A DNA stretch of 64,000 bases, from NCBI RefSeq assembly GCF_002161215.1, contig NZ_NFMB01000004.1:186001-250000 (forward strand). Reading direction: 5' to 3'. The translations under genes were made by a program, and so were the position numbers. Below, in pieces: positions 1 through 8,593 of this stretch. The notes under the pieces are model-generated. The model made no database searches, was not told the origin of the DNA, and was given only the letters and a program-made list of their open reading frames with translations. The DNA comes from Flavonifractor sp. An10. Lineage in GTDB: Bacteria; Bacillota; Clostridia; Oscillospirales; Oscillospiraceae. The stretch's first letter is position 1. The number at the start of each line of letters is the position of its first letter.

Positions 1-1
1 C

Positions 2-610
2 CGTGTGGACTTCCTGGAGCAGGTGGTGTTAGGCGAGATCCGGAGGCTAACTAAATTTTCCAGTCAGTTTGAGGATGAGTTTGTGAAGGCTGTGATCGGC
101 CATTCCCAGCAGGCAGAGGCCACCGACCGAAAGCTGAAGGAGAAAGAGCTGAAAGCCCTGCAAGCCCGCGATGAGGAGCTGGACGGCCTGTTCGAGAGGA
201 TCTATGAGGATAATGTTTCCGGCAAACTCTCGGATGACCGTTTCGCCAGAATGTCGAGGCGGTATGAGGAGGAGCAGAAGGAATTGGCGGAGAAGATCAA
301 GGCGCTCCGCGCCGAGATCGACAAGCAGAACAGCCAGTCCATGACCACGGATATGTTCATCTCCCTGGTCCGCAAATACACCCGCGCCCGCAAGCTGACG
401 CCCCGGATGCTGAACGAGCTCATCGAGAAGATTGAGGTATTCAACGCCGAGAAGGTAGACGGGGTGTGGGAGCAGCGGCTCCGTATCCACTACAACTGCG
501 TGGGCGCCATCGAGATCCCCGACCTCATCCCGCTGCCCGCCCCGGAGGTGTCCGTAAACACAAGAAAGGGCGTAGTCGTCAACTACGCCCCATCCACCAT
601 CGCCGGATGA
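2..610 (+). CDS. Large serine recombinase, C-terminal part (cut by window start)
   Basis: Reading frame open from the first bases to a TGA at 608-610, about 202 residues. It has no catalytic domain in view. What is seen is a long charged coiled coil (about residues 30-110) followed by a segment TRARKLTPRMLNELIEKIEV and a short beta-rich end with IHYNCVGAIEIP. This is the typical C-terminal layout (DUF4368-like) of the large serine recombinases that move Clostridial conjugative and mobilizable transposons. In that family the N-terminal resolvase domain cuts DNA and the C-terminal coiled coil controls integration versus excision. It lies 60 bp from a tRNA-Leu gene, which suggests it marks the end of an element whose body lies to the left. 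The partial nature is only due to the window edge. The family call is good; whether the protein is active cannot be judged. Confidence 0.85.
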   Translation, partial: RVDFLEQVVLGEIRRLTKFSSQFEDEFVKAVIGHSQQAEATDRKLKEKELKALQARDEELDGLFERIYEDNVSGKLSDDRFARMSRRYEEEQKELAEKIKALRAEIDKQNSQSMTTDMFISLVRKYTRARKLTPRMLNELIEKIEVFNAEKVDGVWEQRLRIHYNCVGAIEIPDLIPLPAPEVSVNTRKGVVVNYAPSTIAG

Positions 611-617
611 AATTAAC

Positions 618-667
618 AAAAAAAGACGAGTGTTCTTACAGCATTTCAAATGCTATAAGAACACTCG
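618..667 (-). terminator. Terminator of tRNA-Leu
   Basis: Long hairpin 627-667 (outer 12-bp stem CGAGTGTTCTTA/TAAGAACACTCG plus an inner AGCATTT/AAATGCT stem). On the minus strand it is followed by a T-run at 618-624. It sits directly after the 3' end of the minus-strand tRNA and also separates it from the recombinase gene. Confidence 0.8.
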
Positions 668-670
668 CCA

Positions 671-758
671 TGGTGCGCGAGGCGGGACTTGAACCCGCAC
701 GTGCGTAATGCACACTAGAACCTGAATCTAGCGAGTCTGCCAATTCCACCACTCGCGC
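671..758 (-). tRNA. tRNA-Leu (anticodon CAG)
   Basis: On the minus strand an 88-nt class II tRNA can be folded: acceptor stem GCGCGAG/CTCGCGC with discriminator A and an encoded CCA. The anticodon stem CTAGA/TCTAG has the loop TTCAGGT (anticodon CAG). There is a long variable arm (TGTGCATTACGCACG), and the T-arm loop is TTCAAGT between GCGGG and CCCGC. The long variable arm is typical of leucine and serine tRNAs, and anticodon CAG gives leucine. A serine recombinase gene ends 60 bp from its 3' end, but no duplicated tRNA 3' fragment is visible in the window. Confidence 0.95.
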
Positions 759-941
759 AGCTTGGCGCAATCATCAGCGCGAGGAATATGATATCACACG
801 ATATATGGATTGTCAACTCTTTTTTGCTCAAAAGGGGAATAATTTTGCAGCCAGCCTGATCAAGGCAGAAAAAAGGGGGGAGGGAAGATCCCGCGGCAGG
901 CGCAGAAAGCGGGCCCGTGCCGCTTCCGGCAGAGAAGGCCT

Positions 942-969
942 TTGCGGATCCTGCTATTTCAGGTATAAT
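942..969 (+). promoter_or_regulatory. Promoter for the TetR gene
   Basis: Perfect -10 box TATAAT at 964-969 with a weak -35 TTGCGG at 942-947, spacer 16. It lies 43 bp upstream of the chosen ATG. Confidence 0.65.
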
Positions 970-1012
970 GGGGTCAGGAAAGGGACTCAGGGAGCAACAG
1001 GAGGATCATTTC

Positions 1013-1573
1013 ATGACGAACACCACCAAGCAGGCCCTGGAGGCATCGCTCAAGCACATGCTGCTGAAAAAGCCTCTGGACAAGATCACCATCCGGGACA
1101 TCACCGAGGACTGCGGCATCAGCCGCATGGCGTTTTACTACCATTTCAAGGACATCTACGATCTGGTGGAGTGGGCCTGTATTGAGGACGCCTCCCGGGC
1201 CCTCCAGGGAAAAAAGACCTACGAGACCTGGCAGGAGGGGCTTTTGCAGATCTTCGAGGCGGTGCTGGAAAACAAGCCCTTCATCCTCAACGCCTGTCGC
1301 TGCATCAGCCGGGAGCAGATGGAGCGCTTCCTCTATCACCTGACCTACGGGCTGATCCGGGGGGTGGTGGACGAGCAGAGCCGGGGTGCAGCGATCTCCG
1401 AGGAGGAGCGGGCATTTATCGCGGAGTTTTACAAGTACAGCTTTGTGGGGCTGATGCTGGACTGGATCCGCCAGGGGATGAGTGCCGATTACCGGCAGCT
1501 TGTGGAAAAGATCAGCACCACCATGCGGGGGAATATCGCCAACTCCATCCGAAATTTTGCGGCCGGCGGCTGA
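1013..1573 (+). CDS. TetR/AcrR family transcriptional regulator
   Basis: 186 aa. The start is the ATG at 1013, 8 nt after AGGAGG (999-1004); a longer in-frame reading from 917 has no ribosome site and would cover the promoter. The N-terminal helix-turn-helix is at residues 27-48 (IRDITEDCGISRMAFYYHFKD), the hallmark of TetR repressors. The rest is an all-helical ligand-binding and dimer domain like that of the DhaS/TetR_C_8 group. Such proteins bind a palindromic operator and release it on binding a small ligand. It is transcribed toward an oleate hydratase gene 150 bp downstream, with a large palindrome between them, so a fatty-acid-responsive role is a reasonable inference. The ligand is not known. 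Confidence 0.9.
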   Translation: MTNTTKQALEASLKHMLLKKPLDKITIRDITEDCGISRMAFYYHFKDIYDLVEWACIEDASRALQGKKTYETWQEGLLQIFEAVLENKPFILNACRCISREQMERFLYHLTYGLIRGVVDEQSRGAAISEEERAFIAEFYKYSFVGLMLDWIRQGMSADYRQLVEKISTTMRGNIANSIRNFAAGG

Positions 1574-1583
1574 ACCGGTCTCT

Positions 1584-1634
1584 TTACAAAACCGGCCCGG
1601 TGATCAAAATCTGATCACCGGGCCGGTTTTGTAA
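1584..1634. terminator. Large palindrome between tetR and the oleate hydratase gene
   Basis: Stem of about 23 bp: TTACAAAACCGGCCCGGTGATCA pairs with its complement across a 5-nt loop. It is flanked by A/T on both sides, so it can end transcription of tetR. Its near-perfect symmetry just before the next gene would also suit a TetR operator; which of the two it is cannot be told from sequence alone. Confidence 0.65.
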
Positions 1635-1725
1635 ATGGAAGCGCCGGCGGAACCCGGTTAGAATAGGGCCGAAACAAAGGATGAGCCGCCCCCGGGCGGC
1701 AGCATTCGGAAAGGTGGCCTGATTC

Positions 1726-3687
1726 ATGGCAAAAAGTATGGAGAAGCTGGCGGCAGCGGCCGTCGGACTGGCGGCCGCGAGCGCGGCCGGCATGGCAGTA
1801 AAGAAGCACGCCGGAGGCAGAAAGGCGGCGCCCGATGCCGCCCCCAGCTCCTACCGGAATACAGAGCTGGGGAAGCAGCGGAAAAACCGCAGGGGTATCT
1901 ATTACTCCAGCGGCAACTACGAGGCATTTGCCCGGCCTGAGAAGCCGGCGGGCGTGGAGGAAAAGAGCGCCTACATCGTGGGCAGCGGCCTGGCGGCCCT
2001 GGCGGCGGCGTGCTTCCTGGTGCGGGACGGGCAGATGCCCGGCTCCCACATCCACATCCTGGAGGCCATGGATCTGGCCGGCGGCGCCTGCGACGGCATC
2101 TGTGATCCCAGCCGGGGCTACATCATGCGGGGCGGTCGGGAGATGGAGGATCACTTCGAGTGCCTGTGGGATCTGTTCCGCTCCATCCCCTCCCTGGAGA
2201 AGCCGGGCGCCTCGGTGCTGGACGAGTTCTACTGGCTCAACAAGCGCGATCCCAACTACTCCCTGTGCCGGGCCACGGTGAACCGGGGCCGGGACGCCCG
2301 CACCGACGGGAAATTCAACCTGAGCCAGAAGGGCTGCATGGAGATCATGAAGCTCTTTATGACCCCCGACGAGGATCTGTACGACAAGACCATTGAGGAC
2401 GTCTTTGACGACGAGGTGTTCTCCTCCACCTTCTGGCTGTACTGGCGAACCATGTTCGCCTTTGAGAACTGGCACAGCGCCCTGGAGATGAAGCTCTACT
2501 TCCAGCGTTTTCTCCACCACATTGCCGGCCTGCCCGACTTCAGCGCCCTGAAGTTTACCCGGTATAACCAGTATGAGTCCCTGATCCTCCCCATGCAGAA
2601 GTACCTGGAGGACGCGGGGGTGGATTTCCGGTTCAACACCGAGGTCACCAATGTGATCTTCGACAAGAAGGACGGCAGAAAGACCGCCACCGCCATCGAG
2701 TGCCGGGTGGACGGCGTGGAGCAGGGCATTGTCCTCACGGAGAATGATCTGGTGTTTGTCACCAACGGCTCCTGCACCGAGGGAACCATCTACGGCGACC
2801 AGGATCACGCCCCCAACGGGGACGCGGAGGTGCGCACCAGCGGGTGCTGGAGCCTGTGGAAGAACATCGCCAGGCAGGATCCCGCCTTCGGCCGGCCGGA
2901 GAAGTTCTGCGGCCAGATTGACAAGACCAGCTGGGAGTCGGCCACCATCACCACCCTGGACGACCGGATCCTCCCCTATATCACCAGCATCTGCCAGCGG
3001 GATCCCCGCACCGGGAAGGTGGTCACCGGCGGCATCGTCAGCTGCCAGGACTCCAAGTGGCTGCTGAGCTGGACGATCAACCGCCAGGGACAGTTCAGGG
3101 AGCAGGCGCCGGAGCAGGTGTGCGTCTGGGTATACGGCCTGTTCACCGACGTGCCCGGGGACTATGTGAAAAAGCCCATGCGGGAATGCACCGGAAAGGA
3201 GATCACCCAGGAGTGGCTCTACCACATCGGGGTGCCGCTGGAGCAGATCCCGGAGCTGGCGGAGCACAGCGCCGTGTGCGTGCCCACGATGATGCCCTAC
3301 ATTACCGCCTTCTTCATGCCCCGGGCGGCCGGCGACCGGCCCGCCGTGATCCCGGACGGATGCGTGAACTTCGCCTTCCTGGGGCAGTTCGCCGACACCC
3401 CCCGGGACACCGTGTTCACCACCGAGTACTCGGTTCGCACCGCCATGGAGGCGGTCTACGGCCTGCTGGGGGTGGATCGGGGCGTGCCCGAGGTGTGGGG
3501 CAGCGTGTACGACATCCGGGAGCTGCTGCACAGCTCCGTCTGCCTGATGGATGGCAAATCGCCCCTGGACATCGGCCTGCCCGGGCCGCTGGAGCTGCTG
3601 AAAAAGCCTCTGCTGAAGGGAATCCGGGGCACGGTTGTGGAGAAGCTGCTGCGGGAGCAGGGCGTCCTCCGGGACGGGATGCGGTAA
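1726..3687 (+). CDS. ohyA: Oleate hydratase (myosin-cross-reactive antigen family)
   Basis: 653 aa flavoenzyme that adds water across the cis-9 double bond of oleate or linoleate to give 10-hydroxy fatty acids, a host-fatty-acid detoxification step common in gut bacteria. Seen: Rossmann FAD-binding motif YIVGSGLAALAAA (residues 83-95), the family motif RGGREMEDHFECLWDL (135-150) carrying the proposed catalytic glutamate, and full-length similarity in layout to family members (usually 570-650 aa). The ATG at 1726 is preceded by AAAGGTGG. Odd: the first 33 residues (MAKSMEKLAAAAVGLAAASA and on) form an Ala-rich hydrophobic stretch then a basic patch, unlike the short charged starts of many homologues, so it may help membrane binding. 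The TetR gene upstream is the likely regulator. Confidence 0.93.
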   Translation: MAKSMEKLAAAAVGLAAASAAGMAVKKHAGGRKAAPDAAPSSYRNTELGKQRKNRRGIYYSSGNYEAFARPEKPAGVEEKSAYIVGSGLAALAAACFLVRDGQMPGSHIHILEAMDLAGGACDGICDPSRGYIMRGGREMEDHFECLWDLFRSIPSLEKPGASVLDEFYWLNKRDPNYSLCRATVNRGRDARTDGKFNLSQKGCMEIMKLFMTPDEDLYDKTIEDVFDDEVFSSTFWLYWRTMFAFENWHSALEMKLYFQRFLHHIAGLPDFSALKFTRYNQYESLILPMQKYLEDAGVDFRFNTEVTNVIFDKKDGRKTATAIECRVDGVEQGIVLTENDLVFVTNGSCTEGTIYGDQDHAPNGDAEVRTSGCWSLWKNIARQDPAFGRPEKFCGQIDKTSWESATITTLDDRILPYITSICQRDPRTGKVVTGGIVSCQDSKWLLSWTINRQGQFREQAPEQVCVWVYGLFTDVPGDYVKKPMRECTGKEITQEWLYHIGVPLEQIPELAEHSAVCVPTMMPYITAFFMPRAAGDRPAVIPDGCVNFAFLGQFADTPRDTVFTTEYSVRTAMEAVYGLLGVDRGVPEVWGSVYDIRELLHSSVCLMDGKSPLDIGLPGPLELLKKPLLKGIRGTVVEKLLREQGVLRDGMR

Positions 3688-3712
3688 ACCCGCCTCCCGT
3701 CCGCCCTGGGAA

Positions 3713-3745
3713 AGCCCTTGTCCCGCGCTTGGGCGGGACAAGGCT
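3713..3745. terminator. Hairpin after the oleate hydratase gene
   Basis: AGCCCTTGTCCCGC pairs with GGCGGGACAAGGCT (one bulge) 25 bp after the stop codon. There is no clear U-run, so it is a weak intrinsic terminator or an mRNA 3' end stabiliser. Confidence 0.5.
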
Positions 3746-3814
3746 CTGCCGATTATAACCTCATGCCCTCTCCGCCCGATTCCATTCTGAGAGAAGACGC
3801 TCCGCGGCGCCGGT

Positions 3815-3843
3815 TTGACAGGCCGCCGGTTCTCTGATAGAAT
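3815..3843 (+). promoter_or_regulatory. Strong promoter for the MerR gene
   Basis: Consensus TTGACA (3815-3820), 17-bp spacer, TAGAAT (3838-3843). The 55 bp between it and the ATG contain CTGACTTCAGGTCAAG, a small dyad that could be an autoregulatory site. Confidence 0.8.
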
Positions 3844-3898
3844 GGCTTGTAAGATCTGAATCTGACTTCAGGTCAAGACTTTATCGGGAGCTCAAAAG

Positions 3899-4336
3899 AT
3901 GTATACAATCGGACAGGTCTCTGAGATGTTTCATATCCCCGTCTCCACCCTTCGGTATTACGACAAGGAGGGGCTCTTCCCCGGGCTGGAACGGGCATCC
4001 GGCATCCGGCGCTTCGGCGACGCGGAGCTGGAGGCCCTGCGGGTCATCGACTGCCTGAAAAAATCCGGGCTGGAGATCAAGGACATCAGGCAGTTCATGC
4101 AGTGGTGCTGCGAGGGCAGCGGAACCTATGGAAAGCGCAGGGAGTTGTTTGAGCGTCAGCGCCGGGTGGTGGAGCAGCAGCTGCGCCAAATGGAAAAGAC
4201 CCTGTCCATGATCCGGTTCAAATGCTGGTATTATGAGCAGGCCCTTCAGGACGGCAGCGAGGAGCGGGTCACCCGGATGATGCCGGATCACCTGCCGGCG
4301 GAGATTCAGAGGCTCTATGACGATGCGCGGTCATGA
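3899..4336 (+). CDS. MerR family transcriptional regulator
   Basis: 145 aa. The N-terminal winged HTH begins YTIGQVSEMFHIPVSTLRYYDKEGLFP (residues 2-28), the defining MerR motif. A long helix at about 78-120 (EGSGTYGKRRELFERQRRVVEQQLRQ) forms the antiparallel dimer coil. There is no conserved Cys pair at the C-terminus, so it is not a metal sensor of the MerR/CueR type; it fits the broad 'MerR family, small molecule or stress' group (like AdhR/NmlR). No adjacent target gene on the same strand: the next genes are convergent. Its own promoter is near consensus. Confidence 0.9.
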   Translation: MYTIGQVSEMFHIPVSTLRYYDKEGLFPGLERASGIRRFGDAELEALRVIDCLKKSGLEIKDIRQFMQWCCEGSGTYGKRRELFERQRRVVEQQLRQMEKTLSMIRFKCWYYEQALQDGSEERVTRMMPDHLPAEIQRLYDDARS

Positions 4337-4403
4337 GCCCGGAAGGGCTGGGCGCGCCCGCGCACAGCGCCGTCTGTCCTTGGATGAATTGCAGAGACTC
4401 CAG

Positions 4404-4437
4404 CAGGGGCACTCCCGCAGATGCGGGAGTGCCCCTG
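4404..4437. terminator. Bidirectional hairpin between merR and the membrane protein gene
   Basis: CAGGGGCACTCCCGCA/TGCGGGAGTGCCCCTG with a 2-nt loop, placed between two convergent genes. Confidence 0.7.
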
Positions 4438-4463
4438 TTGTCCGATTGGCGGCCGTCTTCCGG

Positions 4464-5981
4464 TCACCACGTCTGATAGCTCCCCTTCTCCGCCTCGGAT
4501 GCCGGGTAGAACTGGATGGCGGTCTGGGCGGTGTGGAAGGCGCCGAAGCCGTTCCAGATCCCGGATCTGTCGTACTCCTGGGCGGTCATGGCGGGGTAGT
4601 TCAGCCATTTGACCTGGTGGGTGTAGTTGATCCAGGAGTCCAGGAGCCACCCGTCCTCCACCGTCTCCACGCCGTAGGTCAGATAGCCCCGGCAGTACTC
4701 CCCCCGCCGCGGCAGGGAGAAAAGGGCGGTGGGGTCGGTGCTCTGACTCTCCCCCCAGAAGAAAGAGTTGGTGGTGTATGGCTCCGTGGAGATGCTGTAG
4801 TAGTCCCCTTCATAGGTGGTTCCCTGCCAGTCGAAGAGCAGCCGGCCGGTCACCTCCCCCTCCTGCCGCCAGCCGTCGAAGCCGTCACGGGTGGTGGGCC
4901 ACAGGCTGATGCACTCGGTGGTTCGCAGACCGGGCTCCGCCTGCCAGAGGAAGTGGTGGATGATCCGCCAGCGCCCGCCCGGCAGCTCCACGGCGATGTC
5001 GCTCAGGCGCAGCTCCCGCACGTCGTAGACGGTTTGGACGTGGATGGTTCTCCCTGAGACGCTGCGCTCCTCCCGCCCGTCGTTGAAGGGCTCCTCGTGC
5101 ACCTGGGCGGTCACGCTGAGGGCCCCCTCCAGCAGGGCCAGATCCCCGGGCGCCAGATCCTCCGCCACCTGCTCCGGCATCCCCAGCGCCAGCAGGCTGT
5201 CCCGGATCTCCTCCAGCTGCTGCTGTTCTCCGGCCTCCACCGGACTCCACTCCATGGGATAGCGGCAGAACGCCGTCCCCGCCACCAGGAGCCCCGCTGC
5301 CAGGAGAACCGCCCAGGTGATCCACACCGCCAGTTCGGACAGGCGCGCCCCGGCGGCCCGCACCACGTAGCCCGCCCCGTCCAGCAGGGCGGGCAGCTTC
5401 GCCAGGCTGCGCATGATGCAGATGTAGAGCCCCAGAAAAATCACCGCGAAGAACAGCCCCTGGAGCTGGAGATTCCCCCCGCCCAGCAGGCCCAGGGCCA
5501 CCAGGGCGCACTGGAACGTCAGCAGGGCCGCCGCCGCCCCGGCCCTGTCCTCCTGCCCGGCACACCGGCGCACCGCCCGGATCCCCCGCCACAGGCAGAA
5601 GCTCCGCACCAGGCCCAGCAGGGCCAGCGCCGCCCCCAGGGGCGGGAGATCCCGGGCCCAGATGGTGGCGTCCATCACCCGTCCCACATAAAAGGAGGCC
5701 AGATCCAGCAGGCTCAGCCCCCAGCAGAGGGCAAACCAGCGGTTTTCCCGCCGCAGGGTGCGGAACCCCAGGAACAGCAGCACCACTCCCACGGCGGGGA
5801 GCAGGTAGTTCAGGTACCAGAAGTTCAGGGTCAGGGTGGTCAGGCCGGTTCCCCACACGATGCGCACCATGGCCCGCCGCCAGGGGTTCACCTCCGCCAC
5901 CGTATCGTCGGGCAGGGGCAGCGCAGTCAGCTCCTCCTCCAGCATCCGGTCAAATTCCCGGTCATCACCCATCCAGCTCAC
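4464..5981 (-). CDS. Multi-pass membrane protein, probable anti-sigma factor
   Basis: 505 aa. The first about 35 residues are acidic and cytoplasmic (DDREFDRMLEEELTALPLPDD). They are followed by about six hydrophobic segments (roughly 45-75, 83-100, 114-130, 150-168, 174-192, 217-237), then a 265-residue soluble domain expected outside the cell. Its start overlaps the end of the sigma-factor gene by 17 bp, the usual arrangement for an ECF sigma and its membrane anti-sigma partner. The N-terminal segment RMLEEELTALPLPDD resembles the short cytoplasmic tails of Clostridial anti-sigma proteins. No known domain is recognised in the outer part. The function is inferred from context; the true ligand or stress is unknown. 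Confidence 0.7.
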   Translation of the reverse strand: MSWMGDDREFDRMLEEELTALPLPDDTVAEVNPWRRAMVRIVWGTGLTTLTLNFWYLNYLLPAVGVVLLFLGFRTLRRENRWFALCWGLSLLDLASFYVGRVMDATIWARDLPPLGAALALLGLVRSFCLWRGIRAVRRCAGQEDRAGAAAALLTFQCALVALGLLGGGNLQLQGLFFAVIFLGLYICIMRSLAKLPALLDGAGYVVRAAGARLSELAVWITWAVLLAAGLLVAGTAFCRYPMEWSPVEAGEQQQLEEIRDSLLALGMPEQVAEDLAPGDLALLEGALSVTAQVHEEPFNDGREERSVSGRTIHVQTVYDVRELRLSDIAVELPGGRWRIIHHFLWQAEPGLRTTECISLWPTTRDGFDGWRQEGEVTGRLLFDWQGTTYEGDYYSISTEPYTTNSFFWGESQSTDPTALFSLPRRGEYCRGYLTYGVETVEDGWLLDSWINYTHQVKWLNYPAMTAQEYDRSGIWNGFGAFHTAQTAIQFYPASEAEKGSYQTW

Positions 5982-6503
5982 CTCCCAGCTCCTTCCGCAG
6001 GCGGCGGCGGAGCCGGTGCAGCCGGCCCTCCACCCCCCGCGGGGTCAGCCCCAGCTCCGCCGCCATCTGGGCGGTGGACTGGAGGTAGTAGTATTTCCGG
6101 TACAGCAGCTCCCGCTCCATACCGCCCAGCCCGTCAATGACCTCCGGAGCCGCCGCAGCCGCTCCTTCCGCAGCATCACTCCTCCGGGCCGGGGAGGGTC
6201 GGGGCGTCGGGGACAACTCGGAAGCTCCGCCGCCGCGGCCTCCCCGGCGCGCAGGCGGTTCCTCGCCGTGTTCCGGGCCACCGCGGACAGCCAGGCCGGG
6301 AATCCGCCCCGCCCCCGGTCATACTGCCCGATCCGATCCCAGGCCCGCATGACCACGTCGTTCAGGCACTCCTCCCGCTCCCGGGGATCGGGCAGAATGG
6401 GCGCGATGATATAGCGCAGCATGGGGCCGTAGCAGCGCAGCAGCTCGTCCGCGCCCCGCTCCTCCCGCCGCACCAGCAGCTCCACCAGCTCCCGGTCGTC
6501 CAT
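5965..6503 (-). pseudogene. ECF-type sigma-70 factor split by a frameshift
   Basis: From the ATG at 6503 (ribosome site AAAGGGGGAGG) the frame gives sigma region 2 (ADELLRCYGPMLRYIIAPIL, ECLNDVVMRAWDRIGQYD, FPAWLSAVARNTARNRLR). At about 6145 the coding sense moves to another frame, which supplies region 4 (MERELLYRKYYYLQSTAQMA then ELGLTPRGVEGRLHRLRRRL). The span is 539 nt, one base short of 180 codons, so a single missing base near CTCCGGAGGTC explains it. A restored protein would be 179 aa, the normal ECF length. As read, the first frame ends at 6045 with a nonsense tail and lacks a usable promoter-reading region 4. It could be a real inactivation or a sequencing error. The downstream membrane protein overlaps it. 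Confidence 0.8.
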
Positions 6504-6532
6504 GGGCCTCCCCCTTTCTTCCTTCCTATATG

Positions 6533-6538
6533 ATTATA
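6533..6538 (-). promoter_or_regulatory. -10 box upstream of the sigma-factor gene
   Basis: TATAAT on the minus strand, 30 bp before the ATG. The -35 region (TGGGAT) does not match the vegetative consensus. Confidence 0.45.
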
Positions 6539-6617
6539 CACGCTGAACGGGGCGGATCCCATGCCGGCGGGGGGAAAATTTGAAACCGGACAGGCCGGAG
6601 GGTTTATCGACAGCCTA

Positions 6618-6646
6618 AGGCCGGAGGGGGAATCCCCCTCCGGCCT
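6618..6646 (-). terminator. Hairpin ending the adaptor-ABC-SLH operon
   Basis: AGGCCGGAGGGGG/CCCCCTCCGGCCT with a 3-nt loop, about 65 bp after the stop codon of the SLH gene. It also overlaps the beginning of the untranscribed gap before the sigma gene promoter. Confidence 0.6.
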
Positions 6647-6711
6647 ATCCGGTTGGTTCGGTTCGGGCGGCAGTTATCTGCTGTGAGGCGCGTCCTGCCC
6701 GCATGCCGCGC

Positions 6712-8578
6712 TTACTTCGGCACCGCCACTAGAATGCGGATGCGGCCGCCGGCGGCGCAGTCCAGATCGTCGTACCAGCCGGTGAGGCGGTAGTCCTCGT
6801 CATTGATCTCGGACAGGGTGGTCACGTAGTAGGTGTTGGAGCTGCTGCTGTCCTTGAGCAGCACCTCCAAGTCGTCGGCCAGCATGTATTTCTTGTTCCC
6901 CGCCATGGCGTACAGGTCGGAGAGCTGGCTCAGGGTGACGGACTCCAGCTGGCGGATGCTGCTGATGCTGCCGTTGTTGTAAATGAGGGCGATGCCCCCG
7001 TGGGTGATGTTGTAGTTGGTGGAGCCGCTGACGGTATAGGTCTCCCCGTCCAGCAGATAGGTGTAGGAGGCGGAGATCTCCAGATTCTCGGAGTTCACCT
7101 CGCCGTCCACCAGGAAGGCATAGGTATAGGTGTCGCCGGTGACCTGGTTGAGAATCAGCCGGTCGATCTCCCCCAGCTCATTGAGGGAGTAGTAGCTCAC
7201 GTCGTCGGACTCCAGCTCGGCGCCGGCCAGCCGGTCGGGGTAGATGCGGGCGTAGCCGCCCTCGTCGTCCACGTCCAGGATCTCCACGTCATCGGCGAAG
7301 TCATAGCTGCCCAGGCTGCTCCCGTCCCGGGATACGTCGCCCTCCAGCCCCTTGGAGCTCAACGTCCGCAGGCGGGTGGCGCCGTCCTCTATGGTCACCG
7401 ACACCACCCGCCCGGCGGAGTAGGCCGAGCCGCTGTGGTAGAAGGTGCGCTGGGTGCCGTCGGTGCAGGCCACCACCGTGGTGGTCTGGACGCTGGTGCT
7501 CTCCTCGCTGGTGGTGGAGCCGTCGGCGGCGCCCTTGGTGCTGGAGAGCACCACGCCGTAATAGGTCATATCGGCCTCGGCGGCGGAGACGGCCTGCACC
7601 ACCTCGCCGTTCATGCCCAGCAGCAGGGTGACGGTGTCGCCGGCGGAGAAGTCCCCCTGGCTGGAGAACTGATAGACGGCGGTGGAGGTGCCCAGCTCAT
7701 AGGTGCCCCCCGCCACGGTGACGGAGGTGGGGGCCGTCGTGCCGGGGGAGACGGCGGTGAGGGTGCCGGTGACCCGGTCGCTGTAGATCCACACGGTGCG
7801 CAGGTTCTCGTTGTAGTAGTACACGTCGTACTGCTGCACCGCCGACAGCCCGGAGGCCGTGCCGTTGCGGTAGACCGTGATGCCGCTGGTGGAGAAGGGC
7901 AGGCTCAGGGAGCCGGAGTCCGCCACGTAGGGGCCCTTGGTGTCGGCGGTGACCAGGGTGGAGTAGTCCACCTCCCCGTTGGTGACGGTGTAGCCCAGGG
8001 TGGTACCGTAGACGGTGCCCTCGCTGTTTTCACTGACCAGCAGGTTGTAGAACAGGGTGACGCAGTCCTGCCGGGTGAGGGTCTCCCCCTGGGACACGTC
8101 CAGATCATCCAGCAGGCCCAGGGAGCGGGCCTTGGACAGCTGGGCCTCGGGGAAGGAGCCGCTCAGGCTGCCCGAGTCAAAGCCCAGCAGCCGCAGCAGG
8201 GCGGTGCAGGCCTCCTCCAGAGTGATGGAGCTGCCGGGACGGAAGGAGCCGTCCACGTAGCCGGTGACCCACTCCTGCTCCACCGCCAGCTGGATATAGC
8301 CGTTGGCCCAGTAGCCGCTCTTCACGTCGGTGAACAGGGAGGCCCCCCTGTCCGGTGCCCACCGCGTCCTGGTAGGTGGAGGCGGCGGTCATCATCTTCA
8401 CAAATTCCGCCCGGGTCACCGGGCTGCTCAGGTTCAGGTTTCCGCTCTCGTCGCCGGACAGGATGCCCAGGGCCCGGATGGTCTCCAGCCGGGTGTCCGC
8501 GTCCGCCGCCAGGGCCGGCGCCGCCAGGGACAGGGCCAGGCACAGGGCGGTGAGCAGGGAAAGAAAGCGCAGTTTCAA
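6712..8578 (-). pseudogene. SLH-domain surface protein, frameshifted at a G6 tract
   Basis: Starts with TTG at 8578, 7 nt after AAGGAGG, giving a classic signal peptide (MKLRFLSLLTALCLALSLAA, cleavage after ALA at about 24). SLH repeat 1 follows (LGILSGDESGNLNLSSPVTRAEFVKMM). After GTGQG the frame is lost at a run of six C (plus strand 8343-8348). With five, the reading would run GQGASLFTDVKSGYWANGY into SLH repeats 2 and 3 and a beta-rich Ser/Thr/Gly region ending RIRILVAVPK at 6712. The restored product is 621 aa. SLH repeats bind pyruvylated wall polymers. It is the last gene of an adaptor-ATPase-permease operon (15 nt after the permease). The homopolymer site means slippage, phase variation or a sequencing error are all possible. 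Confidence 0.85.
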
Positions 8579-8593
8579 GTTGATTCCTCCTTC

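Noticed and set aside
671-758. tRNA-Leu as integration target with duplicated 3' end
   Set aside because: No second copy of the tRNA 3' end was found in the window, so the attachment site cannot be assigned.
6045-6216. Programmed -1 frameshift in the sigma-factor gene
   Set aside because: No slippery heptamer (X XXY YYZ) and no downstream pseudoknot are evident at the shift point.
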